DNA of 55,619 bases from the NCBI GenBank assembly GCA_944391485.1, contig CALXTQ010000007.1, forward strand, positions 1-55,619, written 5' to 3'. This stretch comes from an uncultured Alphaproteobacteria bacterium. GTDB lineage: Bacteria > Pseudomonadota > Alphaproteobacteria > RF32 > CAG-239. Below the pieces are notes generated by a model. It was not told where the DNA came from and did not search any database. It saw only the letters and a program-made list of their open reading frames with translations. Of this stretch, positions 7,380 to 15,620 are shown one piece after another. Position 1 is the first letter of the stretch. The number at the start of each line of letters is the position of its first letter. A program made the translations under genes and the position numbers.

Positions 7380-7560
7380 TTTACAACTTTCGGTTTTAAA
7401 AAAGTGGTTTCGTATAAAGCCCGTACAGCGCTTTTTCAGACATTTTATGATAGATTGCTTAACCAACGGTAAAATTCTCTTCCTGAGTCAAAAAAACGCC
7501 TTTATTTTAATCTTGCAGAAATTTCGGGTTATGATAATAGATAAACAAAAAGGAGCTCAA

Positions 7561-8904
7561 ATGGACGACAAAACAATTTACGCGCTTTCGACCGTTTTTG
7601 GCAAATCGGGAGTTGCCGTCATTCGCATTTCCGGTAAAAGCGCAGCCGATGTTATAACCAAAATGACAACGATCTCTTTGGCAGACATAAAACCGCGTTA
7701 TGCCTGCTTTACGGATCTTCTTGATCCTGTTTCACGTGAAACCGTTGATAAATGTCTGCTGCTGTATTTCCGCGCTCCCAGTTCTTTTACCGGCGAAGAT
7801 ATTGTTGAGCTACAGACGCATGGTTCCAGAGCTGTCATTGCCGCGGTTTTGTCGGCATTGTCCGCCCTGCCCGGATTCCGGCTTGCCGAACCCGGCGAAT
7901 TTTCCAAACGGGCATTTTATAATGGCAAGATGGATTTGACCGAAGCCGAAGGTCTGGCTGACCTGATAGATGCCGAAACCGCCGAGCAGCAGAAATATGC
8001 CCTGCGCCAAATGAGCGGTGTTTTAAAAAGTCTTTACGACGGCTGGCGCGAAGAACTTCTCAAAATATTGGCTTATCTTGAAGCTTACATAGATTTTCCG
8101 GATGAAAATATTCCCGAAGAATTGATTTCCCAGTTGTTGAACAATGTATTTAAACTTAAAAACGCCATTAAGGAGCATTTATCCGGAGACAATATAGGCG
8201 AACGTCTGCGCGAAGGTTTCCGTGTTGTTATCGTCGGGCCGCCGAATGCCGGAAAGTCAAGCTTGCTGAATACGATTGTCAGGCGTGATGCGGCGATTGT
8301 TTCCGATATTGCCGGCACTACCCGTGATGCTGTGGATGTCTACCTTGATGTTAAGGGATATCCGGTATTAATTACCGACACCGCCGGTATTCGTGAAGTT
8401 GAGGAAGAAATCGAGAAAAAAGGCATTGAAATAGCTTTTGATAAGATGAAAGATGCCGATCTGGTATTATGTTTGTTTGATGCTTCAAAAGACTCTGTTC
8501 AAGTGTTTGATAATATAAAAGATATATTTAAAAACAAAACGTTATATATTGCCAACAAATGCGATAAATTAACTTTCGAACAATGTTCAGAACTACAAAA
8601 GCAAGGATGTATTCCCATTTCGGCCAGACAAAAACAGGGAATAGAGGTTCTTTGGGACAATATTTATAATTTAATCAAAAGTCGTTTTACTTCCGGTTCC
8701 GGCCTCCTGATAACTAGACAGAGATACAAAGAGGCTCTCAGGGAAACGCTTGACGCTTTGGAAGATTTTAATTTGGATAAGGAAATAGAGTTAGCGGCGG
8801 AAGACATCCGTCTAGCGACCCGCGGCCTGGGAAAAATTACTGGTCATATAGAAGTGGATGAAATTCTGGATAAAATATTCGGCAGTTTCTGTATTGGAAA
8901 ATAA
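7561..8904 (+). CDS. mnmE: tRNA uridine-5-carboxymethylaminomethyl(34) synthesis GTPase MnmE
   Basis: With MnmG it installs cmnm5 on wobble U34 of several tRNAs. It has 447 residues: an N-terminal formyl-THF-binding domain (1-118), a helical domain, and an inserted G domain with GPPNAGKSSLLN near 226-237, DTAGI near 272 and NKCD near 338. It ends in the family signature CIGK, whose Cys is catalytic. The start is fixed by AAAAGGAG 6 nt before ATG 7561; the frame is open upstream but there it only runs antisense over the HAD gene. A parS site lies in codons 56-61 (VSRET). The mnmE-mnmG-rsmG-parAB order near the origin is classical, though here mnmE and mnmG are separated by a hypothetical gene. 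Confidence 0.98.
   Translation: MDDKTIYALSTVFGKSGVAVIRISGKSAADVITKMTTISLADIKPRYACFTDLLDPVSRETVDKCLLLYFRAPSSFTGEDIVELQTHGSRAVIAAVLSALSALPGFRLAEPGEFSKRAFYNGKMDLTEAEGLADLIDAETAEQQKYALRQMSGVLKSLYDGWREELLKILAYLEAYIDFPDENIPEELISQLLNNVFKLKNAIKEHLSGDNIGERLREGFRVVIVGPPNAGKSSLLNTIVRRDAAIVSDIAGTTRDAVDVYLDVKGYPVLITDTAGIREVEEEIEKKGIEIAFDKMKDADLVLCLFDASKDSVQVFDNIKDIFKNKTLYIANKCDKLTFEQCSELQKQGCIPISARQKQGIEVLWDNIYNLIKSRFTSGSGLLITRQRYKEALRETLDALEDFNLDKEIELAAEDIRLATRGLGKITGHIEVDEILDKIFGSFCIGK
7728..7743. promoter_or_regulatory. parS site 1 (inside mnmE)
   Basis: TGTTTCACGTGAAACC matches the canonical parS palindrome TGTTTCACGTGAAACA at 15 of 16 positions. ParB encoded at 14170 would nucleate here. It reads Val-Ser-Arg-Glu-Thr in MnmE. 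Confidence 0.85.
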
Positions 8905-8923
8905 TTGACGCTAAATGAATTTT

Positions 8924-8960
8924 GAACTAATTTAATCAAACTTCATTTGATTATTAGTTC
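8924..8960 (+). terminator. Possible weak terminator or hairpin after mnmE
   Basis: GAACTAAT...AATCAAA pairs with TTTGATTATTAGTTC over about 15 bp with a 2-nt bulge. An interrupted T stretch follows. The stem is AT-rich, so termination strength is doubtful. It lies 20 nt before the hypothetical gene at 8981. Confidence 0.4.
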
Positions 8961-8980
8961 TAATTTTTAATTTATATATT

Positions 8981-9358
8981 ATGAGCTCAGTAAAATCTAA
9001 CATTATGACCATCAAAGGGATTTATGGCGGTCGTATTAAGTCAAAAAATGACTTATCGAATCAGGCGAAAGCAGTATGCGATAGCAATGCCGTTTCCTTA
9101 AACATGTTGCCGTTTGTGGTTGATAAAGCCGACAGCGGAAAACTTGATGACAAATCGAATGCAGCGAGCGCTTTCAAAAGTTTAATCACTTCGTTAAGCA
9201 GAGCTGCTGAAGAGAAAGTAAATTTTACCCATGAGGCCCGCGTTGCCGTAGAAGTGATGATGCATCTCTATTGTTATCATCCCGAACTGGCAGACGTGGT
9301 TGCAATGCAAGAATTCATTCGTCTGACAAACAGCACGGGTATGTTTGACCATAAATAG
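8981..9358 (+). CDS. Hypothetical protein (125 aa)
   Basis: I do not recognise a family. The product is soluble and mostly helical, with a charged middle (VVDKADSGKLDDKSNAASAF) and a C-terminal helical part containing His and aromatic residues (VMMHLYCYHPELADVVAMQE near 92-111). No signal peptide or membrane segment is seen. No clear ribosome-binding site precedes ATG 8981. An internal ATG at 9005 (MTIKGIYGG) is equally possible, and leaderless translation from an AT-rich promoter right at the start cannot be excluded. It sits between mnmE and mnmG with its own terminator, so it is a small independent unit. Codon use resembles the neighbours, which supports real coding. Confidence 0.65.
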   Translation: MSSVKSNIMTIKGIYGGRIKSKNDLSNQAKAVCDSNAVSLNMLPFVVDKADSGKLDDKSNAASAFKSLITSLSRAAEEKVNFTHEARVAVEVMMHLYCYHPELADVVAMQEFIRLTNSTGMFDHK

Positions 9359-9371
9359 GATGGTCGTACAT

Positions 9372-9407
9372 AAAAACCGTTCGCTTTTTATAAAGCGACG
9401 GTTTTTT
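9372..9407 (+). terminator. Intrinsic terminator after hypothetical gene
   Basis: AAAACCGTTCGCTTT pairs with AAAGCGACGGTTTT (one bulge) around a short TTAT-type loop, followed by T6. Confidence 0.85.
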
Positions 9408-9485
9408 CTTTTTTAAAGCGGATAAATTAACGCCTTGCTAATTTTTTTCTGTTAAATTGAAGCCAAAAACGTAAAGTTATGAAAA

Positions 9486-11345
9486 ATGCGAGATAAAAAT
9501 AAAAATCAATATGACGTTATTGTCGTCGGTGGAGGACATGCTGGATGTGAAGCCTGCGCTGCTGCTGCGCGCATGGGGGCCGATACCCTGCTGATAACAC
9601 ATAGGCTGGATACAATAGGCGCCATGTCGTGCAATCCGGCAATCGGCGGTCTTGGCAAAGGTCATCTGGTCCGAGAGATAGATGCTCTGGATGGCTTGAT
9701 GGGACGGGTAATTGATAAGGCTGGCATACAGTTTCGCATGTTGAATGCGTCTAAGGGACCGGCTGTGCGCGGACCCAGGGCGCAGGCGGATCGTGAGTTG
9801 TATAAAAAATTTATGCTGGAGGCATTACAGAACCAAAGCTGCCTGAATATTCTCGAAGCTGCCGTCGAAGGACTGACATATTCGGATAAGAGAATCACCG
9901 GCGTAATACTGGCGGATGGAAGAGTTTTATCGGCCGCGACGGTTATTCTGACTTCAGGAACCTTTTTGAACGGCGTCATGTTTATTGGTCATGAAACAAC
10001 GGTCGGTGGTCGTATCGGAGATGTTTCCTGCTCCGGTATAACACCGTATTTAAAAAATTTTGGTCTGAAAATCGGGCGTTTGAAAACAGGAACCCCTGCC
10101 CGTCTGAACGGCCGGACAATAAACTGGAATATTCTTGAGTCTCAGTCCGGAGATGATAATCCGCGTCCTTTTTCATATCTGACCGATAAAATTACCAATC
10201 CTCAGATACAGTGTTATATCACGCATACCAATGAGGAAACGCATCGTATTATTCGCGATAACTTTTCAAAATGCGCTCTTTTTTCTGGTTTGATAACCGG
10301 TGTTGGTCCCCGTTATTGTCCGAGCATAGAAGATAAACTTGTCAAATTTGCCGATCGGACCAGTCATCAGATATTTTTGGAACCGGAAGGATTAAATACG
10401 GATGTCGTTTACCCGAACGGTATTTCGACTTCATTGCCCGCGGATGTCCAGCATGAATTCATTCATACCATGAAAGGGCTTGAAAATGTTGAAATTCTGC
10501 GGCCGGCTTATGCCATAGAATATGATTATGTCGATCCTCAGGAACTGAAGCATACGCTGGAGTGTAAAAAAGTTTCCGGTCTGTTTCTGGCCGGCCAGAT
10601 TAACGGAACCACCGGATATGAAGAAGCTGCGGCGCAGGGGCTGGTTGCCGGCGTCAATGCCGCGTTAAAAGCAGGCGGAAGTGCGAAGGAGTTTTCCGTT
10701 GACCGAAGTCAGGCTTATATCGGAGTAATGATAGATGATCTGATAACCAAAGGGGTTGACGAACCGTATCGTATGTTTACTTCCCGCTCGGAATATCGTC
10801 TGTTTCTGCGCGCTGACAATGCAGACCTGCGTCTGACGACGCTCGGCTATGAAATTGGTTGTGTCGGAGATAAGAGAAACACTGTATTTAAAGTAAAATC
10901 CGCACAGATTACCAAAGCAAGAGAGTTGGCGGAAACCTTGTCTGCTACGCCTAAATTGCTTGCTGAAAAAGATATTCGTGTCAAATTTGACGGCAGCAGA
11001 AAAAATGCATTTAATCTTATGTCTCATGAAGACGTTTCACGTGAAACAATTTTGACATTATGGCCTGAATTTCAGCAGTTTGAGGATGAGATTCTTGAGC
11101 AAATAGAGATAGAAGCTAAATATGCCGGATACATCAAACGACAGCTGGCAGATATTGAAGTTTTCAAAAAAGACGAAAAACTTAAAATCCGTGAAGATAT
11201 AGATTATACAAAAATCGGCGGACTGTCGCGAGAAATGGTTGCAAAGTTAAGTAAAGTAAGACCGGCAACCATTGGCGAAGCTTCGCGGATACCTGGAGTA
11301 ACTCCAGCTGCGATAACTGCCGTCTTAGGATATATTAAGAGGTAA
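9486..11345 (+). CDS. mnmG: tRNA uridine-5-carboxymethylaminomethyl(34) synthesis enzyme MnmG
   Basis: FAD-dependent partner of MnmE (formerly GidA). The 619 residues match the family. An N-terminal Rossmann FAD motif [11 protein letters not shown] lies near residues 13-23. The family segments [22 protein letters not shown] (about 48-69) and [10 protein letters not shown] (about 198-207) follow. The C-terminal part holds [18 protein letters not shown] and the helical MnmE-contact domain with the [10 protein letters not shown] motif near 579. ATG 9486 gives the normal N-terminus; the ribosome-binding site is weak. Codons 516-521 hold a parS site. The last codon is 2 nt from the first HD-domain gene, so the three probably share a transcript. 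Confidence 0.98.
   Translation: MRDKNKNQYDVIVVGGGHAGCEACAAAARMGADTLLITHRLDTIGAMSCNPAIGGLGKGHLVREIDALDGLMGRVIDKAGIQFRMLNASKGPAVRGPRAQADRELYKKFMLEALQNQSCLNILEAAVEGLTYSDKRITGVILADGRVLSAATVILTSGTFLNGVMFIGHETTVGGRIGDVSCSGITPYLKNFGLKIGRLKTGTPARLNGRTINWNILESQSGDDNPRPFSYLTDKITNPQIQCYITHTNEETHRIIRDNFSKCALFSGLITGVGPRYCPSIEDKLVKFADRTSHQIFLEPEGLNTDVVYPNGISTSLPADVQHEFIHTMKGLENVEILRPAYAIEYDYVDPQELKHTLECKKVSGLFLAGQINGTTGYEEAAAQGLVAGVNAALKAGGSAKEFSVDRSQAYIGVMIDDLITKGVDEPYRMFTSRSEYRLFLRADNADLRLTTLGYEIGCVGDKRNTVFKVKSAQITKARELAETLSATPKLLAEKDIRVKFDGSRKNAFNLMSHEDVSRETILTLWPEFQQFEDEILEQIEIEAKYAGYIKRQLADIEVFKKDEKLKIREDIDYTKIGGLSREMVAKLSKVRPATIGEASRIPGVTPAAITAVLGYIKR
11033..11048. promoter_or_regulatory. parS site 2 (inside mnmG)
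   Basis: CGTTTCACGTGAAACA matches the canonical parS at 15 of 16 positions. It reads Val-Ser-Arg-Glu-Thr in MnmG, the same five residues as at the other two sites. Confidence 0.85.
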
Positions 11346-11347
11346 CG

Positions 11348-11974
11348 ATGACAGAAATAACCATGTCAAGAGCATTAGAGTTGTTTGAAACAGGTTACCG
11401 CCGTTTGATAGATGAACAACCGAAATTTTATTATTCTCAGGGAAAAAGTTTTAAAAGCCACTGCTGTCTGGTAGCTTGCTGTGCTGAAATTATCGCATCA
11501 AGACTTCCTCATATAGACGGACGTAAGGCTTATATTTACGGTCTGCTCCACGATTACGGTAAAATGATAAAAGACGCTGATAATGAAATGTTTTTTCATG
11601 GTCTGACCGGTTATGACGAATTCATGAAAATAGGATACCCGGATATTGCCAAAATATGTTTGACGCATAGCTTTACAAACAAGGATTTTAAATTGTCTGA
11701 TTACAGCTATCCTCATCGTGATTTGCAAAAAACACGTCGGTTGCTGTCCAAAATGGAATACGACGATTATGACCGTTTAATCCAGCTTTGCGATCTTCTA
11801 ATTTTGGATTTTGATTTTAAGACTTTGCGCGAACGCATAGAATTTATAAAATTAAAATACCGGGTGAGCAGTCTGATAATTAAGCGCAAATACCGTGAGG
11901 CCCTGCATTTAAAAAGTTATTTTGATAAACTTTGCGGCTGTGACATATACAGCCTGCTCGGAGTAAAATCGTGA
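11348..11974 (+). CDS. HD-domain protein 1 (predicted phosphohydrolase)
   Basis: A 208-residue cytoplasmic protein with an HD metal-binding core. H38 (in KSFKSHCCLVACC), the HD pair H68-D69 in YGLLHDYGK, further His residues in FFHGLTGYDEF and CLTHSF, and a later Asp in LIQLCDLL provide the usual ligands. HD proteins hydrolyse phosphoester bonds in nucleotides; the substrate here is unknown. The start is 2 nt after the mnmG stop and the end overlaps the next gene. The neighbour at 11971 is a clear paralogue (shared GLLHDYGK, GYPDIA-IC, YDDYDRL), so this is a tandem duplication. Insertion between mnmG and rsmG, which are usually adjacent, is unusual. Confidence 0.75.
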   Translation: MTEITMSRALELFETGYRRLIDEQPKFYYSQGKSFKSHCCLVACCAEIIASRLPHIDGRKAYIYGLLHDYGKMIKDADNEMFFHGLTGYDEFMKIGYPDIAKICLTHSFTNKDFKLSDYSYPHRDLQKTRRLLSKMEYDDYDRLIQLCDLLILDFDFKTLRERIEFIKLKYRVSSLIIKRKYREALHLKSYFDKLCGCDIYSLLGVKS

Positions 11975-12618
11975 TGTTCGGGAATGCGAACAATATTGTT
12001 TCCGGCAGCGGATATCCGGATATAAAGGAAGCGATGAGGCTCTGGGAAGATGGAATCCGGAGACGTCGGGAAGATGACGGTTTTGTTTATGAGGATGAAT
12101 ATCGGTTTCATACAATGAATATCGCCGCTTTCTGCCGTCTGCTTGCTTCCAAAATTCCTGGACTAAATATCGAAAAAGCATATATCTGCGGATTGCTTCA
12201 TGATTACGGCAAAAAATATGACGAAAGAAAAATAAAGCGTTTTCACGGACTTCTCGGTTATCTGGAAATGATGGACATGGGTTATCCGGATATTGCCAGA
12301 ATTTGTATCAGCCACACTTTCCCGGTCAGGAATTTTGATTTTTCATATTATCCGAGTTACCCGCAGACGGATCTGGAGTTTGCCAGGTCAATTTTGGATC
12401 AGATGCACTATGATGATTATGATCGTCTTGTCCAGTATTGTGATCTGTTTTTAGAAGCTTTAACGATAATGAAACCCGCTGACCGGATTAAAAACATCTG
12501 CAAGCGTTATAATCTAACGAATCAGGAAAACAGGTATCTGAATGAAAATGCCGTCTTTCTGAAAAAATATTTTGATGAAAAATGTGCTCAGGATACATTT
12601 TCTCTTCTCGGTTTTTAA
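11971..12618 (+). CDS. HD-domain protein 2 (paralogue of the preceding gene)
   Basis: A 215-residue HD-family protein. The core is YICGLLHDYGKK (H77-D78), with RFHGLLGYLEM, ICISHTF and LVQYCDLF supplying other ligands. The start is GTG 11971 or ATG 11974; both overlap the stop of the first HD gene, so translation is coupled. It differs from paralogue 1 mainly in the first 45 residues and in a longer loop after the fourth His (YYPSYPQTD). Each copy keeps the metal ligands, so both may be active. The shared DYDRL and SLLG endings suggest a common ancestor rather than convergent domains. Function and substrate are unknown. Confidence 0.75.
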   Translation: MMFGNANNIVSGSGYPDIKEAMRLWEDGIRRRREDDGFVYEDEYRFHTMNIAAFCRLLASKIPGLNIEKAYICGLLHDYGKKYDERKIKRFHGLLGYLEMMDMGYPDIARICISHTFPVRNFDFSYYPSYPQTDLEFARSILDQMHYDDYDRLVQYCDLFLEALTIMKPADRIKNICKRYNLTNQENRYLNENAVFLKKYFDEKCAQDTFSLLGF

Positions 12619-12753
12619 AAAATATTGAAATTTTGATTCAATAAACACTGTCTAAGTGATTGTTTTAAGAGTCTTTTAAAATTTATAAAATATCATGTTT
12701 ATAAGTGTTTTTTTTCGGTTTTAAATATTTTATAAAAATTATATAAATATTTC
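12619..12753 (+). other. AT-rich intergenic region before rsmG
   Basis: 135 nt of mostly A/T between the HD genes and rsmG. A possible promoter reads TTGTTT (12660-12665), 17-18 nt, then TTATAA/TATAAA (12683-12689). It could drive rsmG-parA-parB separately from the mnmG transcript. No terminator hairpin is clear. Confidence 0.35.
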
Positions 12754-13380
12754 ATGAAAAATTTTTGCGATACATACAATGTTTCACGTGAAACATTTGA
12801 CCTCTTAAAGGTCTATGAAACATCTCTGCACGAGTGGCAGAAAAAGTTTAATCTGGTCAGTAATGCGTCGCTCCAAAACAGCTGGGAAAGGCATTTTGTT
12901 GACTCTGCTCAGCTGTACGAACTCATTCCGCAAGAGGCTAAGTTGGTTGTCGATTTTGGCTCTGGAGCGGGGTTTCCCGGGATGGTACTGGCCGTAATGG
13001 CTCTTAAAAAAACACCGTATTTAAAATTTAAATTAATTGAAAGTATTGGTAAGAAAACACTGTATTTAAATGAGGTCAAAAAAATTACGGGAGCAAATGT
13101 TGAAATTATCAATCAACGTATTGAGAATCTGCCGCCCGAAAAAGCCGATGTCATTACTTCGCGGGCTATGTGTTCCTTAAAGGACCTCCTCAGATATTCG
13201 GAAAAGTTTTTTTCAAAAAAAACAATCGGACTTTTTCTGAAAGGCAAAAAATTTGCCGAAGAAATAAAAGAAGCCGAAAAAGACTGGAAATTCGACTGTC
13301 GGATAATTCCCAGTCGGACGAGCGATGAAGGCGTCATATTAGTCATCAGCAATTTGTCAAAACTTAAAGGAGTTAAATAA
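12754..13380 (+). CDS. rsmG: 16S rRNA (guanine(527)-N7)-methyltransferase RsmG
   Basis: Methylates G527 of 16S rRNA using SAM (formerly GidB). The 208 residues fit the family. The SAM-binding loop is VVDFGSGAGFPG near 65-76, preceded by the RHFVDSAQL motif near 47-55 that is typical of RsmG. A downstream TSRAM segment is near 135. The N-terminus contains NVSRETF at 9-15, encoded by a perfect parS site. The stop overlaps the parA start by 1 nt (TAATG), so rsmG-parA-parB is an operon. Confidence 0.97.
   Translation: MKNFCDTYNVSRETFDLLKVYETSLHEWQKKFNLVSNASLQNSWERHFVDSAQLYELIPQEAKLVVDFGSGAGFPGMVLAVMALKKTPYLKFKLIESIGKKTLYLNEVKKITGANVEIINQRIENLPPEKADVITSRAMCSLKDLLRYSEKFFSKKTIGLFLKGKKFAEEIKEAEKDWKFDCRIIPSRTSDEGVILVISNLSKLKGVK
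12780..12795. promoter_or_regulatory. parS site 3 (inside rsmG), perfect palindrome
   Basis: TGTTTCACGTGAAACA matches canonical parS at 16 of 16. It lies within codons 9-14 of rsmG, about 0.6 kb before parA and 11 kb from oriC. Confidence 0.92.
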
Positions 13381-14159
13381 TGCCAAGAATTATTGCTATT
13401 GCAAACCGCAAAGGAGGCGTCGGAAAAACGACGACAACGGTAAATGTCGCTACGGCAATGGCTGCCGCCGGAAAAAAAGTTTTGGTTATAGATCTTGATC
13501 CGCAGGGAAATGCCACAACCTCGATGGGCATTAACAAAAGCGGCAGAATGCCGTCCACATATGAAGTTCTAGTCGGAACGCGCCGCGTTAGCGAAGCCGT
13601 TGTCTGGACCGAGATTCCGAATTTCTCGCTGGTTCCTTCTTCCCCCGACTTGGCCGGCGCAGAAGTTGAGCTGGTTGATATGGAAAATCGCGAATTTGTT
13701 TTGCGGAATGCTCTGGGGCGCGATGTCATCAATTATGACTATATACTGATTGACTGTCCGCCGTCGCTCAGTCTGGTTACCATTAACGCTTTGGTCGCCG
13801 CCGATGCCGTTATTGTTCCGCTGCAGTGTGAATTTCTGGCTCTGGAAGGTATTACCGATTTAATAAGAAACATAAATATCATCAAAAAGAAATTTAACCC
13901 GAAACTGGAACTTCAGGGCGTTGTTCTCACAATGTACGACCGTCGCAACAATCTGACGCAGATGGTTGAAGAAGATGTTCGCAGTTATTTCGGAAAAAAA
14001 GTTTATCAGACGGTAATTCCGCGGAATGTGCGCATATCGGAAGCGCCGTCGCACGGCAAACCCGTATTGATTTACGACTTCAAATGTCCCGGTTCGCAAG
14101 CTTACATCAGCCTGACCGGCGAAGTTCTGAAAAGAGAAAAAGAATTAATTGCGTGCTGA
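13380..14159 (+). CDS. parA: Chromosome partitioning ATPase ParA (Soj)
   Basis: A 259-residue deviant-Walker ATPase that moves ParB-parS complexes along the nucleoid. The signature KGGVGKTT is at residues 11-18, Walker A' IDLDPQGNATTSMG near 37-50, and Walker B LIDCPPSLSLVT near 122-133. Length and lack of an N-terminal HTH mark it as the chromosomal type rather than a plasmid ParA. It overlaps rsmG by one base and ends 10 nt before the ATG chosen for parB. The position next to oriC and three parS sites supports a role in origin segregation. Confidence 0.97.
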   Translation: MPRIIAIANRKGGVGKTTTTVNVATAMAAAGKKVLVIDLDPQGNATTSMGINKSGRMPSTYEVLVGTRRVSEAVVWTEIPNFSLVPSSPDLAGAEVELVDMENREFVLRNALGRDVINYDYILIDCPPSLSLVTINALVAADAVIVPLQCEFLALEGITDLIRNINIIKKKFNPKLELQGVVLTMYDRRNNLTQMVEEDVRSYFGKKVYQTVIPRNVRISEAPSHGKPVLIYDFKCPGSQAYISLTGEVLKREKELIAC

Positions 14160-14169
14160 GGAAAATAAA

Positions 14170-15171
14170 ATGGATAATCAAAACAACAAAGAAGAAAACA
14201 ATCACGCTTCCAAAAGAAAAAGTCTGGGCCGCGGTCTTGGAGCGCTGCTTGGAGACGATGAATTTGACATAAACGAAGCTCTGGCCGAAACGCCGGCTTT
14301 TCACGAGGCCGATGAAAATGTCCCCGTCGGAATGATCAGCCCCAGTCCTTTTCAGCCGCGTAAGGAATTTGATGAAGAAGCATTGCGTGCGCTATCGGAA
14401 TCAATAAGGGAAAAAGGCGTGCTGCAGCCGCTTTTGGTCAGAAAGAAAGACAACGGATACGAAATTATCGCCGGCGAACGCCGCTGGCGTGCGTCTAAGC
14501 TTGCCGGTCTGGATAAGGTTCCCGTAATCATAAAGGAAATGAGCGACAAAGAAGTTCTGGAAGTTGCTCTGGTCGAAAATCTGCTGCGCGAAAACCTGTC
14601 AGCAATTGAAGAAGCGGAAGGGTTTCAGCGCCTGATTGACGAATTTTCCCACACGCAGGAGGCTTTGTCGCAGATCATCGGCAAATCCCGCAGTCATATT
14701 GCCAATACGCTTCGTCTTCTGACGCTGCCGGAAAGCGTTCAAAATCTAGTTCGGGAAAATAAACTTTCCGCCGGACACGCCCGCGCCCTGGTCGGCCTGG
14801 AAAATGCAGAAGCTTTGGCCGGACAGATAATCGCCAGAGATTTAAATGTTCGTCAGGTTGAGGATTTGGTTGCCAGGCAGAAACAAAAAACAGACGGCGA
14901 AAAGCAGCCTAAAAAAAACAAAGATGCGGATATTATCGAAATAGAAAAAGACCTCAATAAGAATCTCGGTCTCAGAATAAAAATCTCGCCGAGTAAACAA
15001 GGCGGCGGAAAAGTCGTTCTGCAATATGCGTCAATCGCCGAATTGGATATGATTATTGATATTCTGGAGCAAAAACGCAAAGGGACGCAGCCGTCCGCAG
15101 GACAGGCCGGTCTGCCGGAAACGGGGACACCCGCTGCTTCCGAAAAATTTACAATGAAAATAATAGATTAA
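14170..15171 (+). CDS. parB: Chromosome partitioning CTPase ParB (Spo0J)
   Basis: Binds parS, slides as a CTP clamp and loads ParA. With ATG 14170 (AGGA 8 nt upstream) it has 333 residues. The N-terminus carries the ParA-stimulating box KSLGRGLGALLG near 17-28. The ParB/CTP-binding domain spans about 55-150, with ISPSPFQPRKEF and the CTP-contact GERRWRAS. A helix-turn-helix is near 160-190 (TQEALSQIIGKSRSHIANTL). The C-terminal dimerisation domain follows a Lys/Gln-rich linker. The frame continues a few codons into parA without a standard start codon, so I reject the longer version. In operon with rsmG-parA. Confidence 0.97.
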   Translation: MDNQNNKEENNHASKRKSLGRGLGALLGDDEFDINEALAETPAFHEADENVPVGMISPSPFQPRKEFDEEALRALSESIREKGVLQPLLVRKKDNGYEIIAGERRWRASKLAGLDKVPVIIKEMSDKEVLEVALVENLLRENLSAIEEAEGFQRLIDEFSHTQEALSQIIGKSRSHIANTLRLLTLPESVQNLVRENKLSAGHARALVGLENAEALAGQIIARDLNVRQVEDLVARQKQKTDGEKQPKKNKDADIIEIEKDLNKNLGLRIKISPSKQGGGKVVLQYASIAELDMIIDILEQKRKGTQPSAGQAGLPETGTPAASEKFTMKIID

Positions 15172-15186
15172 AATAAAGAGATTAAA

Positions 15187-15429
15187 ATGACTATTCTGGA
15201 TAAAATGATTGAAAACTGTTCAAAAGCAGGATATTGCGCAACCAAAAATATTGAAAAGATAGCCAGGGCCAAAAAGATGATGTTTGGCGAAAAGGAGTGG
15301 CAGAGATGTCCGTGCGACGGCGCAAATGAAGCGCGCTGGTGCATTTCAGAACTCTGCAGAACCGACATTGAGCGCGACGGCATCTGCCACTGTCATTGTT
15401 ATGCAAAAATAGAAAATGCCGCCGAATAA
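15187..15429 (+). CDS. Small Cys-rich protein resembling ferredoxin-thioredoxin reductase catalytic chain
   Basis: An 80-residue protein with six cysteines in its C-half: CPC, then C and C in WCISELC, then CHCHC. The pattern CPC-x(n)-C...C-RTDIERDGICHC, with the Glu-Arg/Gly-x-CHC ending, resembles the catalytic beta chain of ferredoxin:thioredoxin reductase, which holds a 4Fe-4S cluster beside a redox disulfide. Here the second CPC is replaced by CISELC and the protein is shorter than usual, so activity may differ. A partial metal-cluster or zinc fold is the alternative. AAAGAG lies 7 nt before ATG 15187. It directly follows parB (gap 15 nt) and is followed by a strong terminator, so it may be the last gene of the par operon. 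Confidence 0.6.
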   Translation: MTILDKMIENCSKAGYCATKNIEKIARAKKMMFGEKEWQRCPCDGANEARWCISELCRTDIERDGICHCHCYAKIENAAE

Positions 15430-15444
15430 TAAAAAGGCTCTGGA

Positions 15445-15473
15445 AAAAGCAGGGAAATTTCCCTGCTTTTTTG
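15445..15473 (+). terminator. Intrinsic terminator of the parAB operon
   Basis: A 12-bp palindrome (AAAGCAGGGAAA/TTTCCCTGCTTT) followed by a T tract, 16 nt after the small Cys-rich gene. Confidence 0.9.
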
Positions 15474-15620
15474 TTATCGGTTTATTTACGATTTTGGCAT
15501 AAATTGTAAACAGGAAAGTTTTCGGCAACGGTAGGAATATTCCGAAAAGAGAGATAAAAAGAGCTTGAAAAAAGACTATCTTATGATTTAATAAACAAAA
15601 ATAACCCAAGGAAGATGCGC

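Noticed and set aside
6895..7560. Long 5' extension of the mnmE frame
   Set aside because: It runs antisense over the HAD hydrolase gene and lacks similarity to MnmE. A strong Shine-Dalgarno fixes the start at 7561.
15519..15548. Inverted repeat TTTTCGG/CCGAAAA with an inner GGAATATTCC as an operator
   Set aside because: It lies in the spacer before the SNase-like gene, but I know no regulator with this site and it may be chance.
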